In this document: positions 23,970 through 33,566 of the stretch, piece by piece
How positions within the stretch are numbered: the first letter of the stretch is position 1
Layout of the letters: each line of letters opens with the position of its first letter
Assembly (NCBI GenBank): GCA_016707895.1
Contig: JADJGV010000014.1
Coordinates: forward strand, 62,001-126,000
Origin: Myxococcales bacterium
GTDB taxonomy: Bacteria; Myxococcota_A; Polyangia; Haliangiales; Haliangiaceae
Direction: 5' to 3'
DNA length: 64,000 nt
Program-made: the position numbers and the translations under genes
The notes under the pieces: generated by a model
Told to the model about the DNA's origin: nothing
Seen by the model: the letters and a program-made list of their open reading frames with translations, nothing else
The model's database searches: none

Positions 23970-26327
23970 ATGTTCCCCGTCCGTCGTTCCTTGCTTGGCG
24001 CCGCGCTGGCGCTCGCGAGCGCGTGCACCGAGTCGCCCGACCAGCTCGTCGCCAGCGCCGTCCCCGACGACGGCCAGTGGGCCCGCGTCATCGTCGATGG
24101 CCAGGTGCGCCGCGTGCACTACGAGGTCGTCGACGGCCAGGCGATCGTCGACGGCGACATCGGCCTGGGGCCGGTCGCGCGGCTGAGCAGCTTCGCGGCC
24201 ACGCCGATCGAGCTCGGCACGCGCTGGACCAACGCGGTGATCCGGTTCCGCCTCGACCCCAGCCTGAGCAACACCAACCGCAACAACATCGCGACGGTCC
24301 ACGCCGAGTACGAGCGCCTGACGCCGCTGCGCTTCGTCGACGTCACCGCCAACCCGACCGGCAACTACGTCACGTACTACCAGACGCCGGCGCCCGACGG
24401 CGGCGGCGCCGTCGCGTTCGGGGTCGGCATGCAGGGCGGCGAGCAGTCGGTCGATCTGCACGGCGGCGCGGTGTCGGTGATGACCCTCCGCCACGAGGTC
24501 GGCCACGTCGCCGGCTTCTACCACGAGCAGCGCCGCCCCGACGCCGACCTGTGGGTGGTCCGGCGATGGGACTGCATCGCCGGCAGCTACGAGGACCAGT
24601 TCGAGACCGAGCCCGACTCGACCCCGCTGTCGCCCTACGACTTCGGCAGCTACATGCACTACCAGACCGGCCTGCGCTGCCCGATCCCGACGCCCGCCGG
24701 CTGCACGCTCCCCTTCGACAAGGACGACGATGGCGTCGACGAAATGTACTGCGACACGATGCACCGCAAGGAAGGCGGCGCGCCGATCTTCAAGACCGGC
24801 CTGATGACCCGCTGGGACCTCGGCGCGCTGTGGCGCATGTACGGCCCGCAGCTCGGCCTCGACGAGGCCGGCGATCGGTTCGGCCAGGCGGTCGCGGTCG
24901 GCGACTTCGACGGCGACGGCTTCGACGACGTCGCGGTCGGCGCCCCGGGCGAGGACGACGGCGCCGGCGTGGTGTTCGTGTTCCGCGGCACCTCGTCGCG
25001 GCTGGTGGCGTGGAAGCTGCTGCGCGCGTCGCAGGCCCAGGGCACGAACCAGAGCGGCGCCGAGTTCGGCGCGGCGCTAGCCGCCGGCGACGTCGACTAC
25101 GACGCGGTCGACGACCTGCTGGTCGGCGCCCCCGGCGAGGACATCCGGGTCGGCGGCGCGCTCAACATCGACACCGGCGCGGCTTACTTGTACCGCGGCG
25201 ATCCCGGCGGCCCGACGGGGTGGCGCCGCCTGACCCAGGCGACCGCGGGCCTGTCCGCCGAGCAGACCGGCGATCGCTTCGGCACCGCGGTGGCGATCGC
25301 GGCCCTGGCGGCGGGCTCCAAGGCCGAGGGCTGGCAGCGGGCGCTGCTGATCGGCGCACCGTCGGACGCGGTCACGACCCTGGGCAACACGGTCCGCAGC
25401 GGTGCGGTGTTCGTGCACGCCAACCGCCGCGACCCCGCCGTGCTGGTCGACGCCTGGGTGGCGAACCGGCTCACCAGCAGCCTCGCCGCCGGGGCGCGCT
25501 TCGGTGCGGCGATCACCACCGGCGATCTCGACGGCGGCGCGCTGGACGACGTCGCGATCGGCGCGCCGGGCGCCGGCGCCGGCGCGGTGGCGCTGTACGC
25601 CGGCCGCCGGCCGCTCGCCGGCGAGGGGCCGAGCGCGCCGATCACGACCTACCGCCAGCTCCTGGCCGCGCCGACCGGCGCCGCCGGTTTCGGGAGCGCC
25701 ATCGCGATCGGCCAGGCGCGCGGCGACCTCGACGGGCGCAACGAGCTGCTGGTGGGCGCACCCGAGTCGGCCCGGACGGCGGGCGCGGCCTACCTGTTCG
25801 AGAGCACCGCCAGCAGCCTGGCGCCCGGCACGGTGGTGCTCAGCCAGACGTTCACCCAGGCCGCGCCGGCGATCGTCGAGGGCGGCGATCGGTTCGGCGC
25901 CGCGGTGGCGCTGGCCGACGTCGAGCCGGCGACCGCCCACGCCGACCCGATCATCGGCGCGCCCGGCGAGGACGCCGGCCAGGGCGTGGTGCAGGTCTGG
26001 CGCGGGGGCAGCGGCGCCGCGACGTACGCCCGGATGCTGCTCGATCACCAGGCCGGCCCCGGGGTCAACGAGGCCGGCGATCACTTCGGCGCGGCGCTGG
26101 CCAGCGGCGACCTGAACGGACCGGCCGAGATGTGGTCGAGCGACGAGTGGGGGGTACCCGGCTACACGTTCGCCGACCTCGTGATCGGCCACGACGGCGA
26201 GGCGCCCGACTACTTCGTCGAGCCCGAGGGGCCAGCCGGCGCCGGCGCGATCTCGGTGTTCCGCGGCGACGGCGCCGGCCTGATCGGCTCGCTGTCGTAC
26301 AGCGAGCGCTTCCGCGTCCACGAGTGA
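23970..26327 (+). CDS. astacin-type metalloprotease lipoprotein with FG-GAP repeats
   Basis: Exported protein of 785 residues. The signal peptide ends at SAC (ALALASACTES), a plausible lipobox. The astacin (M12A) catalytic domain spans about residues 75-290. Zinc motif HEVGHVAGFYHEQRRPD has its first His at residue 175, and the Met-turn SYMHY lies at 227-231. The C-terminal two thirds hold seven or so FG-GAP/integrin-alpha repeats (DRFGQAVAVGDFDGDGFDD, then AVGAPGED), which usually bind calcium and form a propeller. A predicted surface or secreted protease tied to an adhesive scaffold fits a predatory or scavenging lifestyle, but that is inference. The start has a perfect AGGAGGT. Confidence 0.9.
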   Translation: MFPVRRSLLGAALALASACTESPDQLVASAVPDDGQWARVIVDGQVRRVHYEVVDGQAIVDGDIGLGPVARLSSFAATPIELGTRWTNAVIRFRLDPSLSNTNRNNIATVHAEYERLTPLRFVDVTANPTGNYVTYYQTPAPDGGGAVAFGVGMQGGEQSVDLHGGAVSVMTLRHEVGHVAGFYHEQRRPDADLWVVRRWDCIAGSYEDQFETEPDSTPLSPYDFGSYMHYQTGLRCPIPTPAGCTLPFDKDDDGVDEMYCDTMHRKEGGAPIFKTGLMTRWDLGALWRMYGPQLGLDEAGDRFGQAVAVGDFDGDGFDDVAVGAPGEDDGAGVVFVFRGTSSRLVAWKLLRASQAQGTNQSGAEFGAALAAGDVDYDAVDDLLVGAPGEDIRVGGALNIDTGAAYLYRGDPGGPTGWRRLTQATAGLSAEQTGDRFGTAVAIAALAAGSKAEGWQRALLIGAPSDAVTTLGNTVRSGAVFVHANRRDPAVLVDAWVANRLTSSLAAGARFGAAITTGDLDGGALDDVAIGAPGAGAGAVALYAGRRPLAGEGPSAPITTYRQLLAAPTGAAGFGSAIAIGQARGDLDGRNELLVGAPESARTAGAAYLFESTASSLAPGTVVLSQTFTQAAPAIVEGGDRFGAAVALADVEPATAHADPIIGAPGEDAGQGVVQVWRGGSGAATYARMLLDHQAGPGVNEAGDHFGAALASGDLNGPAEMWSSDEWGVPGYTFADLVIGHDGEAPDYFVEPEGPAGAGAISVFRGDGAGLIGSLSYSERFRVHE

Positions 26328-26349
26328 CGCGCAGGGGCCGGCGCGCCGC

Positions 26350-29300
26350 TCAGCCCCAGGGGGCGCGGTAGTCGTCGAGGATCAGGTACATCGGGATCAG
26401 GCCGTGGCCGCCGAAGCGCTTGACCATGCGCAGCGAGTCGGCGATGCGCTCGATCGGCTCGCGGTGCTTCTCGATGTAGGCCGGGTCGGCCGCCAGCTTC
26501 GACACGCCGAGCTGGCGGATGTCGGCGACGCCGCGCTCGACCGATGACAGGAACCGGCGCTCCCACGAGTTCGCCGGCACCTGCAGCGCCAGCTGCTCGT
26601 CGAAGGTGTCGACGTGGAGCTCGCGGCCGACCCGCTGGAACAGCGGGGCGACCTGCGCGACCGACAGCCGCGCGTCGCGGGCCGCGGCCAGCACCGCGAA
26701 GCCGTGGCGGTACAGGTCCACCCGGACCAGCGCGGCGGCCAGCGGCGCCGGGAAGTTGCGGCTGAGCAGCTCCTGCTCCTGCGCCGCCGCCGCGGCCTTG
26801 GCGCTGGCGTCGAAGCCGGCCACCAGCGCGGTGGCCACCGCGTCGAACTGCGCGCGGGTCGCGGCGACGTCGTCGGGCGACAGCCTCCACGTCGCGTCGT
26901 TCCAGAGCCACCAGCGCAGGAGCGCCCGGTTGACCTCCTCGAGGGCCAACAGCGCCGCGTACTGGTCGGCGGCCGCCACCGTGTAGTCGCAGCCGTGGAT
27001 GGCCGCGCGCAGCGCCCGGCCCCCGATCAGCTCGTCGCACACGAAGTAGCGGATGACCAGCTCCTCGATGGGCAGCGCGGTCTCCTTGCCCAGCCCCACC
27101 AGCAGCGTGCACCCGGCCTGGTTGATGATCGCGTTGGTGGTCACCGTGGCCACGATCTCGCGACGCAGGTGGTGTTGCTTGATCTGCGCCGCGTGGGTCT
27201 TGGCCAGCTGCGGCGGGAAGTAGTTCACCAGCATCGGCTCGAACAGCGGCAGGTCGGGGATGCGCGAGGTCAGCACCCGGTCGAACAGATCGAGCTTGGT
27301 GTGCGCGACCAGCACCGCCAGCAGGTTGCGGGGCAGGCCCTTGCCGGTGGCCAGCCACCCGCGCAGCTCCTCGTCGGCCGGGACGTGCTCGGCGGCGCGG
27401 TTGAGGTTGTGCTTGTCGAGGTACGACACCAGGTCGAGGAACGGCTCGCCGCGGGTGACGCTGCGCAGCGCCTCCATCGACAGCAGCGCCGACTGCAGGT
27501 AGTTGTCCTCGACGACCGCCTTGGCCACCTCGGGCTCGAGCTGGCGCAGCAGCTGATCGCGCGCGGCCCTCCGGGTGGTGGCGCCGGTGGCCATCAGCGG
27601 CGCGAACAGGATCTTCAGGTTGACCTCGTGGTCGCTGCAGTCGACGCCGGCCGAGTTGTCGATGGCGTCGGTGTTGCAGCGGCCGCCGTGCAGCGCGTAC
27701 TCGGTGCGCCCGCGCTGGGTGATGGCCAGGTTGGCGCCCTCGCCGATCACCTTGGCGCGCAGCTCGGTGGCGCTGATGCGGACCGGATCGTTGACCTTGT
27801 CGCCGACCTCGCCGTGGCTCTCGGACGACGCCTTGACGTAGGTGCCGATGCCGCCGAACCACATGAGGTCGACCTCGAGGCCGAGGATCGCCCGCACCAG
27901 ATCGGGGCCGCTGGCGACCCGGCCCTTCAGGCCGAGCAGCGCCTGGGCCTCGGGCGACAGCGTGATCTCCTTGGCCGCGCGGTCGTAGACGCCGCCGCCC
28001 TTGCTGAGCGCCGCCGCCTTGTAGTCGCTCCACTGGGTGCCCGGCGTGGCGAACATGCGCTTGCGCTCGGCGAACGACACCGCGGGATCGGGATCCGGGT
28101 CGACGAACACGTGCTTGTGGTTGAACGCCGCGAGCACCTTGAGCTTGTCGTTGAGCAGCATGCCGTTGCCGAACACGTCGCCGCTCATGTCGCCGACGCC
28201 GGCCACCCGGATCGAGGTCTTGCGGATGTCGATGCCCATCTCGCGGAAGTGGCGCTCGACGTTGGTCCAGCCGCCACGCGAGGTGATGCCCATCGCCTTG
28301 TGGTCGTAGCCGGCCGAGCCGCCCGACGCGAACGCGTCGTCGAGCCAGAACTGGTAGCGCAGCGAGATGCCGTTGGCGGTGTCCGACAGGTGCGCGGTGC
28401 CCTTGTCGGCCGCCACCACCAGGTACGGGTCGTCGGCGTCGTAGCGCAGCACGCCCGGCGGCGGCACGATCGCGGTGCCCTGGTAGTTGTCGGTGACGTC
28501 GAGCAGGCCGGCGATGAACACCTCGTACTGGGCGCGCGCCTCGTCGCGCGACAGCCCCGGCTTGCGGGTGGCGAAGCCGCCCTTCGAGCCGGTCGGCACG
28601 ATCACGGTGTTCTTCAGCGTCTGCGTGCGCTGCAGGCCCAGCACCTCGGTGCGGAAGTCGTCGGCGCGGTCGCTGTGGCGGATGCCGCCGCGCGCGACCT
28701 TGCCGCCGCGCAGGTGGATGCCCTCGACGCCGGGCGCGTGCACGTAGATCTCGTACAGCGGGCACGGCCGCGGCATGTGCTCGACCAGCGCCGACTCGAT
28801 CTTGATCGAGATGGTGTCGCCGCGGCCCGGGCGGTAGTAGTTGGTGCGGCGCGTCGCCTCGAACAGGTCGATGAAGTAGCGGAGGATCAGGTCCTCCTGG
28901 ATCACCGACACCGCCTCGAGCAGCTCGTCGTAGCGACGGGCGATCGCCGGCAGCAGCCGCTCGGCGCGCACCGCCGGCGGCTCGTCGCGGTCGGTGCGGA
29001 ACTTGGTCTCGAAGTACTCGACCAGGAGCGCCGCGCACGCCGGGTGCTTGAGCAGCGCGTCGTTGACGGTGTGGGTGCCGAAGCCCTGGAACACCTGCAC
29101 GAAGTAGTTGCGGTAGGTGAGCAGGAGATCGATCTGCCGCCAGTCGAGCCCGGCGGCGTAGCCCAGCCCCAGCAGCCGGTCGTCGAACAGGAGCCCGTCG
29201 AGCACCCGCTGCAGGGTCGCGCCCAGCCGCTCGAGCGTCGCCGGATCGCGGATCTCGCGACCGTCGGCGCCGCTGACCTCGAACCCGGTGATGAACACCT

Positions 29301-31182
29301 CGGGGCCGGGGCCCTCGAGCGCCACCGCCAGCCGGCTGGTCGTCTGCAGCGCCATGCGGTGCAGGGTCGGCACCACGTCGTTGAGCACGAGCTCGTGGCG
29401 CGACACGATGCGCAGCGAGGTGTAGGCGCCGTCGCCCTCGCCCAGCACCACCATGGCGACCCGCAGCCCCTGGTTGGCCTCGAGCTTCTCGATCAGCTCG
29501 ATGTCGAGCATCGCCACCTCGGGCGGGATGGCGCTCTGGTACGCCTCGGGGAACCGGGTCCCGTAGCGGGCCCACACGTCGGGCGCGGTGGCGGTGGTGG
29601 CCAGGTAGATCGCCGACCGCGACTTCGACGCGTCGACGCCGGCGCGGTAGCGCTTGAACACCAGCGCCCGCAGCCGATCGCCCCAGGTCTCGAGCAGGCG
29701 CTCGAGCTGCTCGGTCAGGGTCTCGAGATCGGCGTCGCCGACGTTGGCGCGGTACTTGCCGACCGTGAAGTGCAGGCGGATCGGCGACTCGTCGTCGGTC
29801 TCCTGCCGGTAGTCGCGCAGCGCGGTCACGCCCAGGAACTGCTTGACCTCGCCGGCCAGCTCCGAGCGCAGCGCCTCGGAGAACTGCATGCGCGGCACCA
29901 CGCAGATCACGGTGATGCGGCGCCCGCGGGGCCGCCGCATGACCATCACCCGCGCCTGGTCCTTGGACTCGGCCTGTCGGATCTGCAACGAGACCTGGTG
30001 GATCTCGTCGATGCTCCAGTAGAACAGGTCCTCGAGGGGGATCGAGTCGAGGATCGCGGCGGCCTTGGTGAAGGCGTAGCTGCCGGGCGGATCCTCGAGC
30101 CGCGCCATCACCTCCTTGATGCGCTTGCCGACCACCGGGATGCGCCGGTTGGCCTGCTTGAGCGCCTTGGTCGACATCAGCCCGATGAACACGTGCTCGC
30201 CGAGCGGCGCCCCGGTGGGGCCGCGCTGCGCCACGCCGAGGTAGCGCACCTGGGTCACCGACCGCACCATCGTGACGAAGTCGGTGCGGTAGTACGAGTA
30301 CAGCTCCTCGCGGGTGCGCCGGGTGGCGACGATCTGGCCGATCACCTCCTCGAGCTCGCGCCGCTCGGTGGCCGCGAACAGGCCCAGCCCGCGGTCGGCG
30401 CCCTTGCCGTCCTGGTGCGGGAACCACGCGTAGCCGATCAGGATGAAGTTGTCGTCCTTGAGCCAGTCGATCAGCTCGACCGCCTCGTTGGCCTCGAGCT
30501 CGCGCGGGCTGGGCGGGGCGTCGCTCTCGGCGCGCAGCACCGCCTCGCGCGGCATGGGCTGGGTCTCGCGCGGGCTGGGGCGGTTGGGGTTCAGGCCGGC
30601 GACGCCGCACAGGAAGGTCCGCGCCTCCTGCAGGCGCGTCATCATGGCGAGGCGGTCGCGGTTGACCGTGAGCGTCAGCTCGAGGCGCGCCTCGAGATCG
30701 CGCCGCATCGCCTCGCGCTTGTCGGGCGCGATCGTCGACACCTGCAGGTACACCTGCGAGTACTTGGTCCCACGCTGACCGTCGATGCCGGCGATCTGGC
30801 CCTGGTCGTAGATGACGCCGTGGATCGGGTGCAGCACGAAGCGCAGCTGCACGTCGTACTGGCGCAGGAACGCCTTGATGGTGCGGATCACGAACGCGCA
30901 GTCGGGCAGGCGCGTCTCGATCACCGTCGACGGCACCTCGTCGTGCGCGAGCGTGGTCTCGGGATCGTGGATGGTCACCTTGACGGTGCGCGCCCAGTCG
31001 TCCTCGAGGAACGCGAAGCGCTCCATCACGAACGCGAGCAGCGTCTGCGGCTCGACCTCGGCGAGCACGTCGGCGGGGACGGCGCGGCAGTAGGCGCGGA
31101 GGTAGGCCTCCATCCGATCTCGGTGCGCCTCCTTGACCGAGTGATGAGCGAGCGCAAGGACCTGACGGACAACCTCTTGCAT
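26350..31182 (-). CDS. NAD-specific glutamate dehydrogenase, large (180-kDa) type
   Basis: Very long glutamate dehydrogenase, 1610 residues, converting glutamate plus NAD to 2-oxoglutarate plus ammonia. It matches the Bac_GDH family (PF05088). The conserved substrate region GSKGGFATRKPG, the nucleotide-binding and core segment GEGANLAITQRGRTEYALHG, and NTDAIDNSAGVDCSDHEVN are all seen. The N-terminal third holds ACT-like regulatory regions typical of the class. Length is normal (about 1600). In other bacteria these enzymes are catabolic and allosterically regulated. ATG at 31182 was chosen for MQEVVRQ, as no conserved sequence lies further upstream. It is divergent from a lipoprotein gene. 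Confidence 0.95.
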   Translation of the reverse strand: MQEVVRQVLALAHHSVKEAHRDRMEAYLRAYCRAVPADVLAEVEPQTLLAFVMERFAFLEDDWARTVKVTIHDPETTLAHDEVPSTVIETRLPDCAFVIRTIKAFLRQYDVQLRFVLHPIHGVIYDQGQIAGIDGQRGTKYSQVYLQVSTIAPDKREAMRRDLEARLELTLTVNRDRLAMMTRLQEARTFLCGVAGLNPNRPSPRETQPMPREAVLRAESDAPPSPRELEANEAVELIDWLKDDNFILIGYAWFPHQDGKGADRGLGLFAATERRELEEVIGQIVATRRTREELYSYYRTDFVTMVRSVTQVRYLGVAQRGPTGAPLGEHVFIGLMSTKALKQANRRIPVVGKRIKEVMARLEDPPGSYAFTKAAAILDSIPLEDLFYWSIDEIHQVSLQIRQAESKDQARVMVMRRPRGRRITVICVVPRMQFSEALRSELAGEVKQFLGVTALRDYRQETDDESPIRLHFTVGKYRANVGDADLETLTEQLERLLETWGDRLRALVFKRYRAGVDASKSRSAIYLATTATAPDVWARYGTRFPEAYQSAIPPEVAMLDIELIEKLEANQGLRVAMVVLGEGDGAYTSLRIVSRHELVLNDVVPTLHRMALQTTSRLAVALEGPGPEVFITGFEVSGADGREIRDPATLERLGATLQRVLDGLLFDDRLLGLGYAAGLDWRQIDLLLTYRNYFVQVFQGFGTHTVNDALLKHPACAALLVEYFETKFRTDRDEPPAVRAERLLPAIARRYDELLEAVSVIQEDLILRYFIDLFEATRRTNYYRPGRGDTISIKIESALVEHMPRPCPLYEIYVHAPGVEGIHLRGGKVARGGIRHSDRADDFRTEVLGLQRTQTLKNTVIVPTGSKGGFATRKPGLSRDEARAQYEVFIAGLLDVTDNYQGTAIVPPPGVLRYDADDPYLVVAADKGTAHLSDTANGISLRYQFWLDDAFASGGSAGYDHKAMGITSRGGWTNVERHFREMGIDIRKTSIRVAGVGDMSGDVFGNGMLLNDKLKVLAAFNHKHVFVDPDPDPAVSFAERKRMFATPGTQWSDYKAAALSKGGGVYDRAAKEITLSPEAQALLGLKGRVASGPDLVRAILGLEVDLMWFGGIGTYVKASSESHGEVGDKVNDPVRISATELRAKVIGEGANLAITQRGRTEYALHGGRCNTDAIDNSAGVDCSDHEVNLKILFAPLMATGATTRRAARDQLLRQLEPEVAKAVVEDNYLQSALLSMEALRSVTRGEPFLDLVSYLDKHNLNRAAEHVPADEELRGWLATGKGLPRNLLAVLVAHTKLDLFDRVLTSRIPDLPLFEPMLVNYFPPQLAKTHAAQIKQHHLRREIVATVTTNAIINQAGCTLLVGLGKETALPIEELVIRYFVCDELIGGRALRAAIHGCDYTVAAADQYAALLALEEVNRALLRWWLWNDATWRLSPDDVAATRAQFDAVATALVAGFDASAKAAAAAQEQELLSRNFPAPLAAALVRVDLYRHGFAVLAAARDARLSVAQVAPLFQRVGRELHVDTFDEQLALQVPANSWERRFLSSVERGVADIRQLGVSKLAADPAYIEKHREPIERIADSLRMVKRFGGHGLIPMYLILDDYRAPWG

Positions 31183-31240
31183 CGAGCGCGACACTACCAA
31201 AAAGGCCCGCCACACGACCCGGCGGCCGGGGCCAGACCGA

Positions 31241-31257
31241 CCGACGCACTGCGTCGG
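31241..31257. promoter_or_regulatory. perfect 8-bp inverted repeat, candidate operator
   Basis: CCGACGCA at 31241-31248 and TGCGTCGG at 31250-31257 are exact inverted arms around a single C. It sits in the 124-base gap between the divergent large glutamate dehydrogenase and a lipoprotein gene, about 60 bases from each. The size and symmetry suit a dimeric repressor. Which regulator is unknown. Confidence 0.45.
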
Positions 31258-31306
31258 AGAACCGCGATGTTTGGGGCATCGCAGGGCGTGCCGTAGGATC
31301 CGGCCC

Positions 31307-32497
31307 ATGTTCGCCGCTCGTCGCGCCGCGCCCCGCGCCTGGTTCCTGTCGGTCGCCGCCGTGCTCGCGTGCAGCGACAACGCGTCGCGCCCCGACGCCG
31401 CCATCGACGCGGCGGTCCTCGACGCGGCGGTCCTCGACGCCGCCCCCGACGCGGCGATCGTCGACGCCGCGCCCGACGCGCCGCCGGTCGACGCGGCCGC
31501 CGATGCGCCGCCGGTCGACGCCGCCCCCGACGCGTCGCCGATCGACGCCGCAGCCGACGCACCGCCGGTCGACGCGCCCCCGCCCGACGCCATGGTGTGC
31601 CGCGAGGTGGTGTGTGGCGTCACCCAGCTGGCGCCCACCGGCGCCGAGGACACCCGCGGGCTGACCGGCGACGCTACCCATGTCTACTGGAGCAACGACC
31701 GCGCGGGCGTGTCGCGGATCGCGATCGGCGGTGGCCCGGTCGAGGTGATCGCCGCCGATCAGGTGCCGACCGGGTCGTTCTCGCCGGGCTCGGACGTGGT
31801 GCTCGACGCGACCCACGTGTACTGGTCGTATCGCGACACCGGCACGGTGTGGCGGCGGCTCAAGTCCGGCGGGGCGGTCGAGCCGCTCATCACCGGCCAG
31901 GACGGGGTCAACCGGCTGGCGCTGACGGCCACCGAGGTGCTGTGGACCAACGACCTCCTCGACAACGTGATGCGGATGCCGAAGGCCGGCGGCGGGCCGG
32001 TCGCCGTGGCGACGGGGCAGAGCGGCGCCTACGAGCTCCGGGTCGACGCCACCCACGTGTACTGGGCCGACGGCCTCGGCGGGGCGGTCCGCCGCGCGCC
32101 GCTGGCCGGCGGCGCCGTCGAGACGGTAGCCAGCGGCGGATCGCCGTCGCTGCTGGAGCTCGACGCCACCGACGTGTACTGGCTCGACGAGGCGACCGAG
32201 CAGGTTCTGCGCCGGCCCAAGGCGGGCGGCACCACCACGCCGGTGATCACCGGCCCGGACCGCGTGTACGGCTTCACCATCGACGGCACCAACCTGTACT
32301 GGACCACCGACGCGGGCCTCAGCCGCCGGCCCAAGACCCTGGCGACCGCGGCGGTGATGCTGGCGTCGTGCTTCCCCGATCCGTTCTACCCGCCGTACCT
32401 GCTCCGCGTGAACGGCGCGACCCTGTACTGGGCGACCCGCTACCTCAACGCTCCCGACGGCGTCCAGCAGGTCGCGGCCCAGGCCACCTGCATGTAG
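31307..32497 (+). CDS. lipoprotein with Asp/Ala/Pro repeats and a beta-propeller-like domain
   Basis: Lipoprotein of 396 residues. Signal peptide ends at lipobox VLAC (SVAAVLACSDN). Residues of about 27-100 are a low-complexity linker of DAAPDA/PPVDAAADA units. From residue 115 on are about six blades of the form DATHVYWSNDRAGVSRIAIGGG, with a conserved 'D.T.VYW' core, suggesting a six-bladed propeller (similar to DUF5050/SMP-like repeats). Ligand unknown. Such linkers are common in myxobacterial envelope proteins. It is divergent from the large glutamate dehydrogenase. Confidence 0.8.
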   Translation: MFAARRAAPRAWFLSVAAVLACSDNASRPDAAIDAAVLDAAVLDAAPDAAIVDAAPDAPPVDAAADAPPVDAAPDASPIDAAADAPPVDAPPPDAMVCREVVCGVTQLAPTGAEDTRGLTGDATHVYWSNDRAGVSRIAIGGGPVEVIAADQVPTGSFSPGSDVVLDATHVYWSYRDTGTVWRRLKSGGAVEPLITGQDGVNRLALTATEVLWTNDLLDNVMRMPKAGGGPVAVATGQSGAYELRVDATHVYWADGLGGAVRRAPLAGGAVETVASGGSPSLLELDATDVYWLDEATEQVLRRPKAGGTTTPVITGPDRVYGFTIDGTNLYWTTDAGLSRRPKTLATAAVMLASCFPDPFYPPYLLRVNGATLYWATRYLNAPDGVQQVAAQATCM

Positions 32498-32503
32498 CCG
32501 GAC

Positions 32504-33544
32504 ATGCACGTCACCCCCGACGATCTGATCGCCGAGCTCGAGGACGCCCTCGCCGACGGGTTCGACGCGTTGCTGGCGCGCCTCGACCGCATCGCCGCGC
32601 AGCTGGCCGCCGGCATGCTCGATGGCGAGGTCCGCCCCAGCGCCGAGCTAGGCGCCGTGCGCGCGGCCATCGTCGACCACCTGCGCGACGAGGTCATGCC
32701 GCGGCACACCGCCCACCGCGCGCTCGCGATCGTCGACGCGCTGGCCCGCCACGGCATCGGCGAGCTGACAGCAGCGCGCCCGGCGCTGGAGCGCGCGCGC
32801 CTGGCCGCCGCGCGCCCGCCGTCGCCGCCGGCCTGGCCCGAGCTGACGGCCCTGCGCGCGCTGCCACCCGATCAGGCCCAGCTCGCCCCGGGGATCACCC
32901 ACGCCGGGTTCGCCGCCGAGCTCGCCGAGCGCGGCGCGCCGCTACCGGCGGACCTGCTCGCGCTCTACGCGGCCACCGACGGGCTGGCGCTGCGCCACCC
33001 GGCGACCGACGAGGTGGTGTTCCGGTTGGTGCCTGCGAGCGAGCTGGCGGTGGTCGAGCGCGACGCGCGCGCGACGTTGCGGATCGCGGCGTGGGACGAT
33101 CGCGCGATCGGCCACGCCCGCGCGTCCACCGAGCTGTGGCTCGAGGACGGCGCGCTCACCGGCGCGTTCGAGCGCCGCCATCCCGGTCAGCCGCTCGCGC
33201 GGGTGCGGTTCGCGACCCGGCCGCTCGACGTCCGGGCGATGCTGCGGTTCGCGGTGGCGCGGGTCGAGGCGCAGGCCACGGACCCCCGCGAGCGCGACCT
33301 CGGCGTCGTCGCCGCGCTGCACGCCGAGCGCGGCTGGCCGTGGTACCTGGCCGACGACGACGACCGCTTCGAGCTGCTGCGCGCGGCCGGTCGCACCGCC
33401 GCCGCGCGCGCCTGGTGCGCCGAGATGATCGCCCGCCTCGACGACGACGCCGCGAGCTGCACCCGCGCCGGCGATCACGGCGCGGCGAGCAAGGCCGAGC
33501 GGCAGTGCGACCGGTGGGGCGCCCGGCTCCGCGAGCTGGGCTGA
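32504..33544 (+). CDS. hypothetical protein, possible SMI1/KNR4-like domain
   Basis: Cytoplasmic protein of 346 residues, no signal peptide. Residues of about 1-115 are Ala/Leu-rich helices. Residues of about 125-260 resemble the SMI1/KNR4 (SUKH) fold: GAPLPADLLALYAATDGLAL followed by a beta-rich part ending in the VRFATRPLDVRAML helix. SUKH proteins bind partner proteins and are often immunity proteins, but no toxin gene is adjacent. The family call is tentative. It starts 6 bases after the lipoprotein stop, so the two may be cotranscribed. Confidence 0.6.
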   Translation: MHVTPDDLIAELEDALADGFDALLARLDRIAAQLAAGMLDGEVRPSAELGAVRAAIVDHLRDEVMPRHTAHRALAIVDALARHGIGELTAARPALERARLAAARPPSPPAWPELTALRALPPDQAQLAPGITHAGFAAELAERGAPLPADLLALYAATDGLALRHPATDEVVFRLVPASELAVVERDARATLRIAAWDDRAIGHARASTELWLEDGALTGAFERRHPGQPLARVRFATRPLDVRAMLRFAVARVEAQATDPRERDLGVVAALHAERGWPWYLADDDDRFELLRAAGRTAAARAWCAEMIARLDDDAASCTRAGDHGAASKAERQCDRWGARLRELG

Positions 33545-33566
33545 CCGGCGCGCCACCGCGACGCGG

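Noticed and set aside
26614..31296. 1560-residue open frame opposite the large glutamate dehydrogenase
   Set aside because: No recognised motifs and shadow-type composition; the minus-strand frame shows dehydrogenase signatures throughout.
32504..33544. Possible toxin-immunity (SUKH) locus
   Set aside because: The SMI1/KNR4 resemblance is weak and no polymorphic toxin, nuclease or secretion marker lies beside it.
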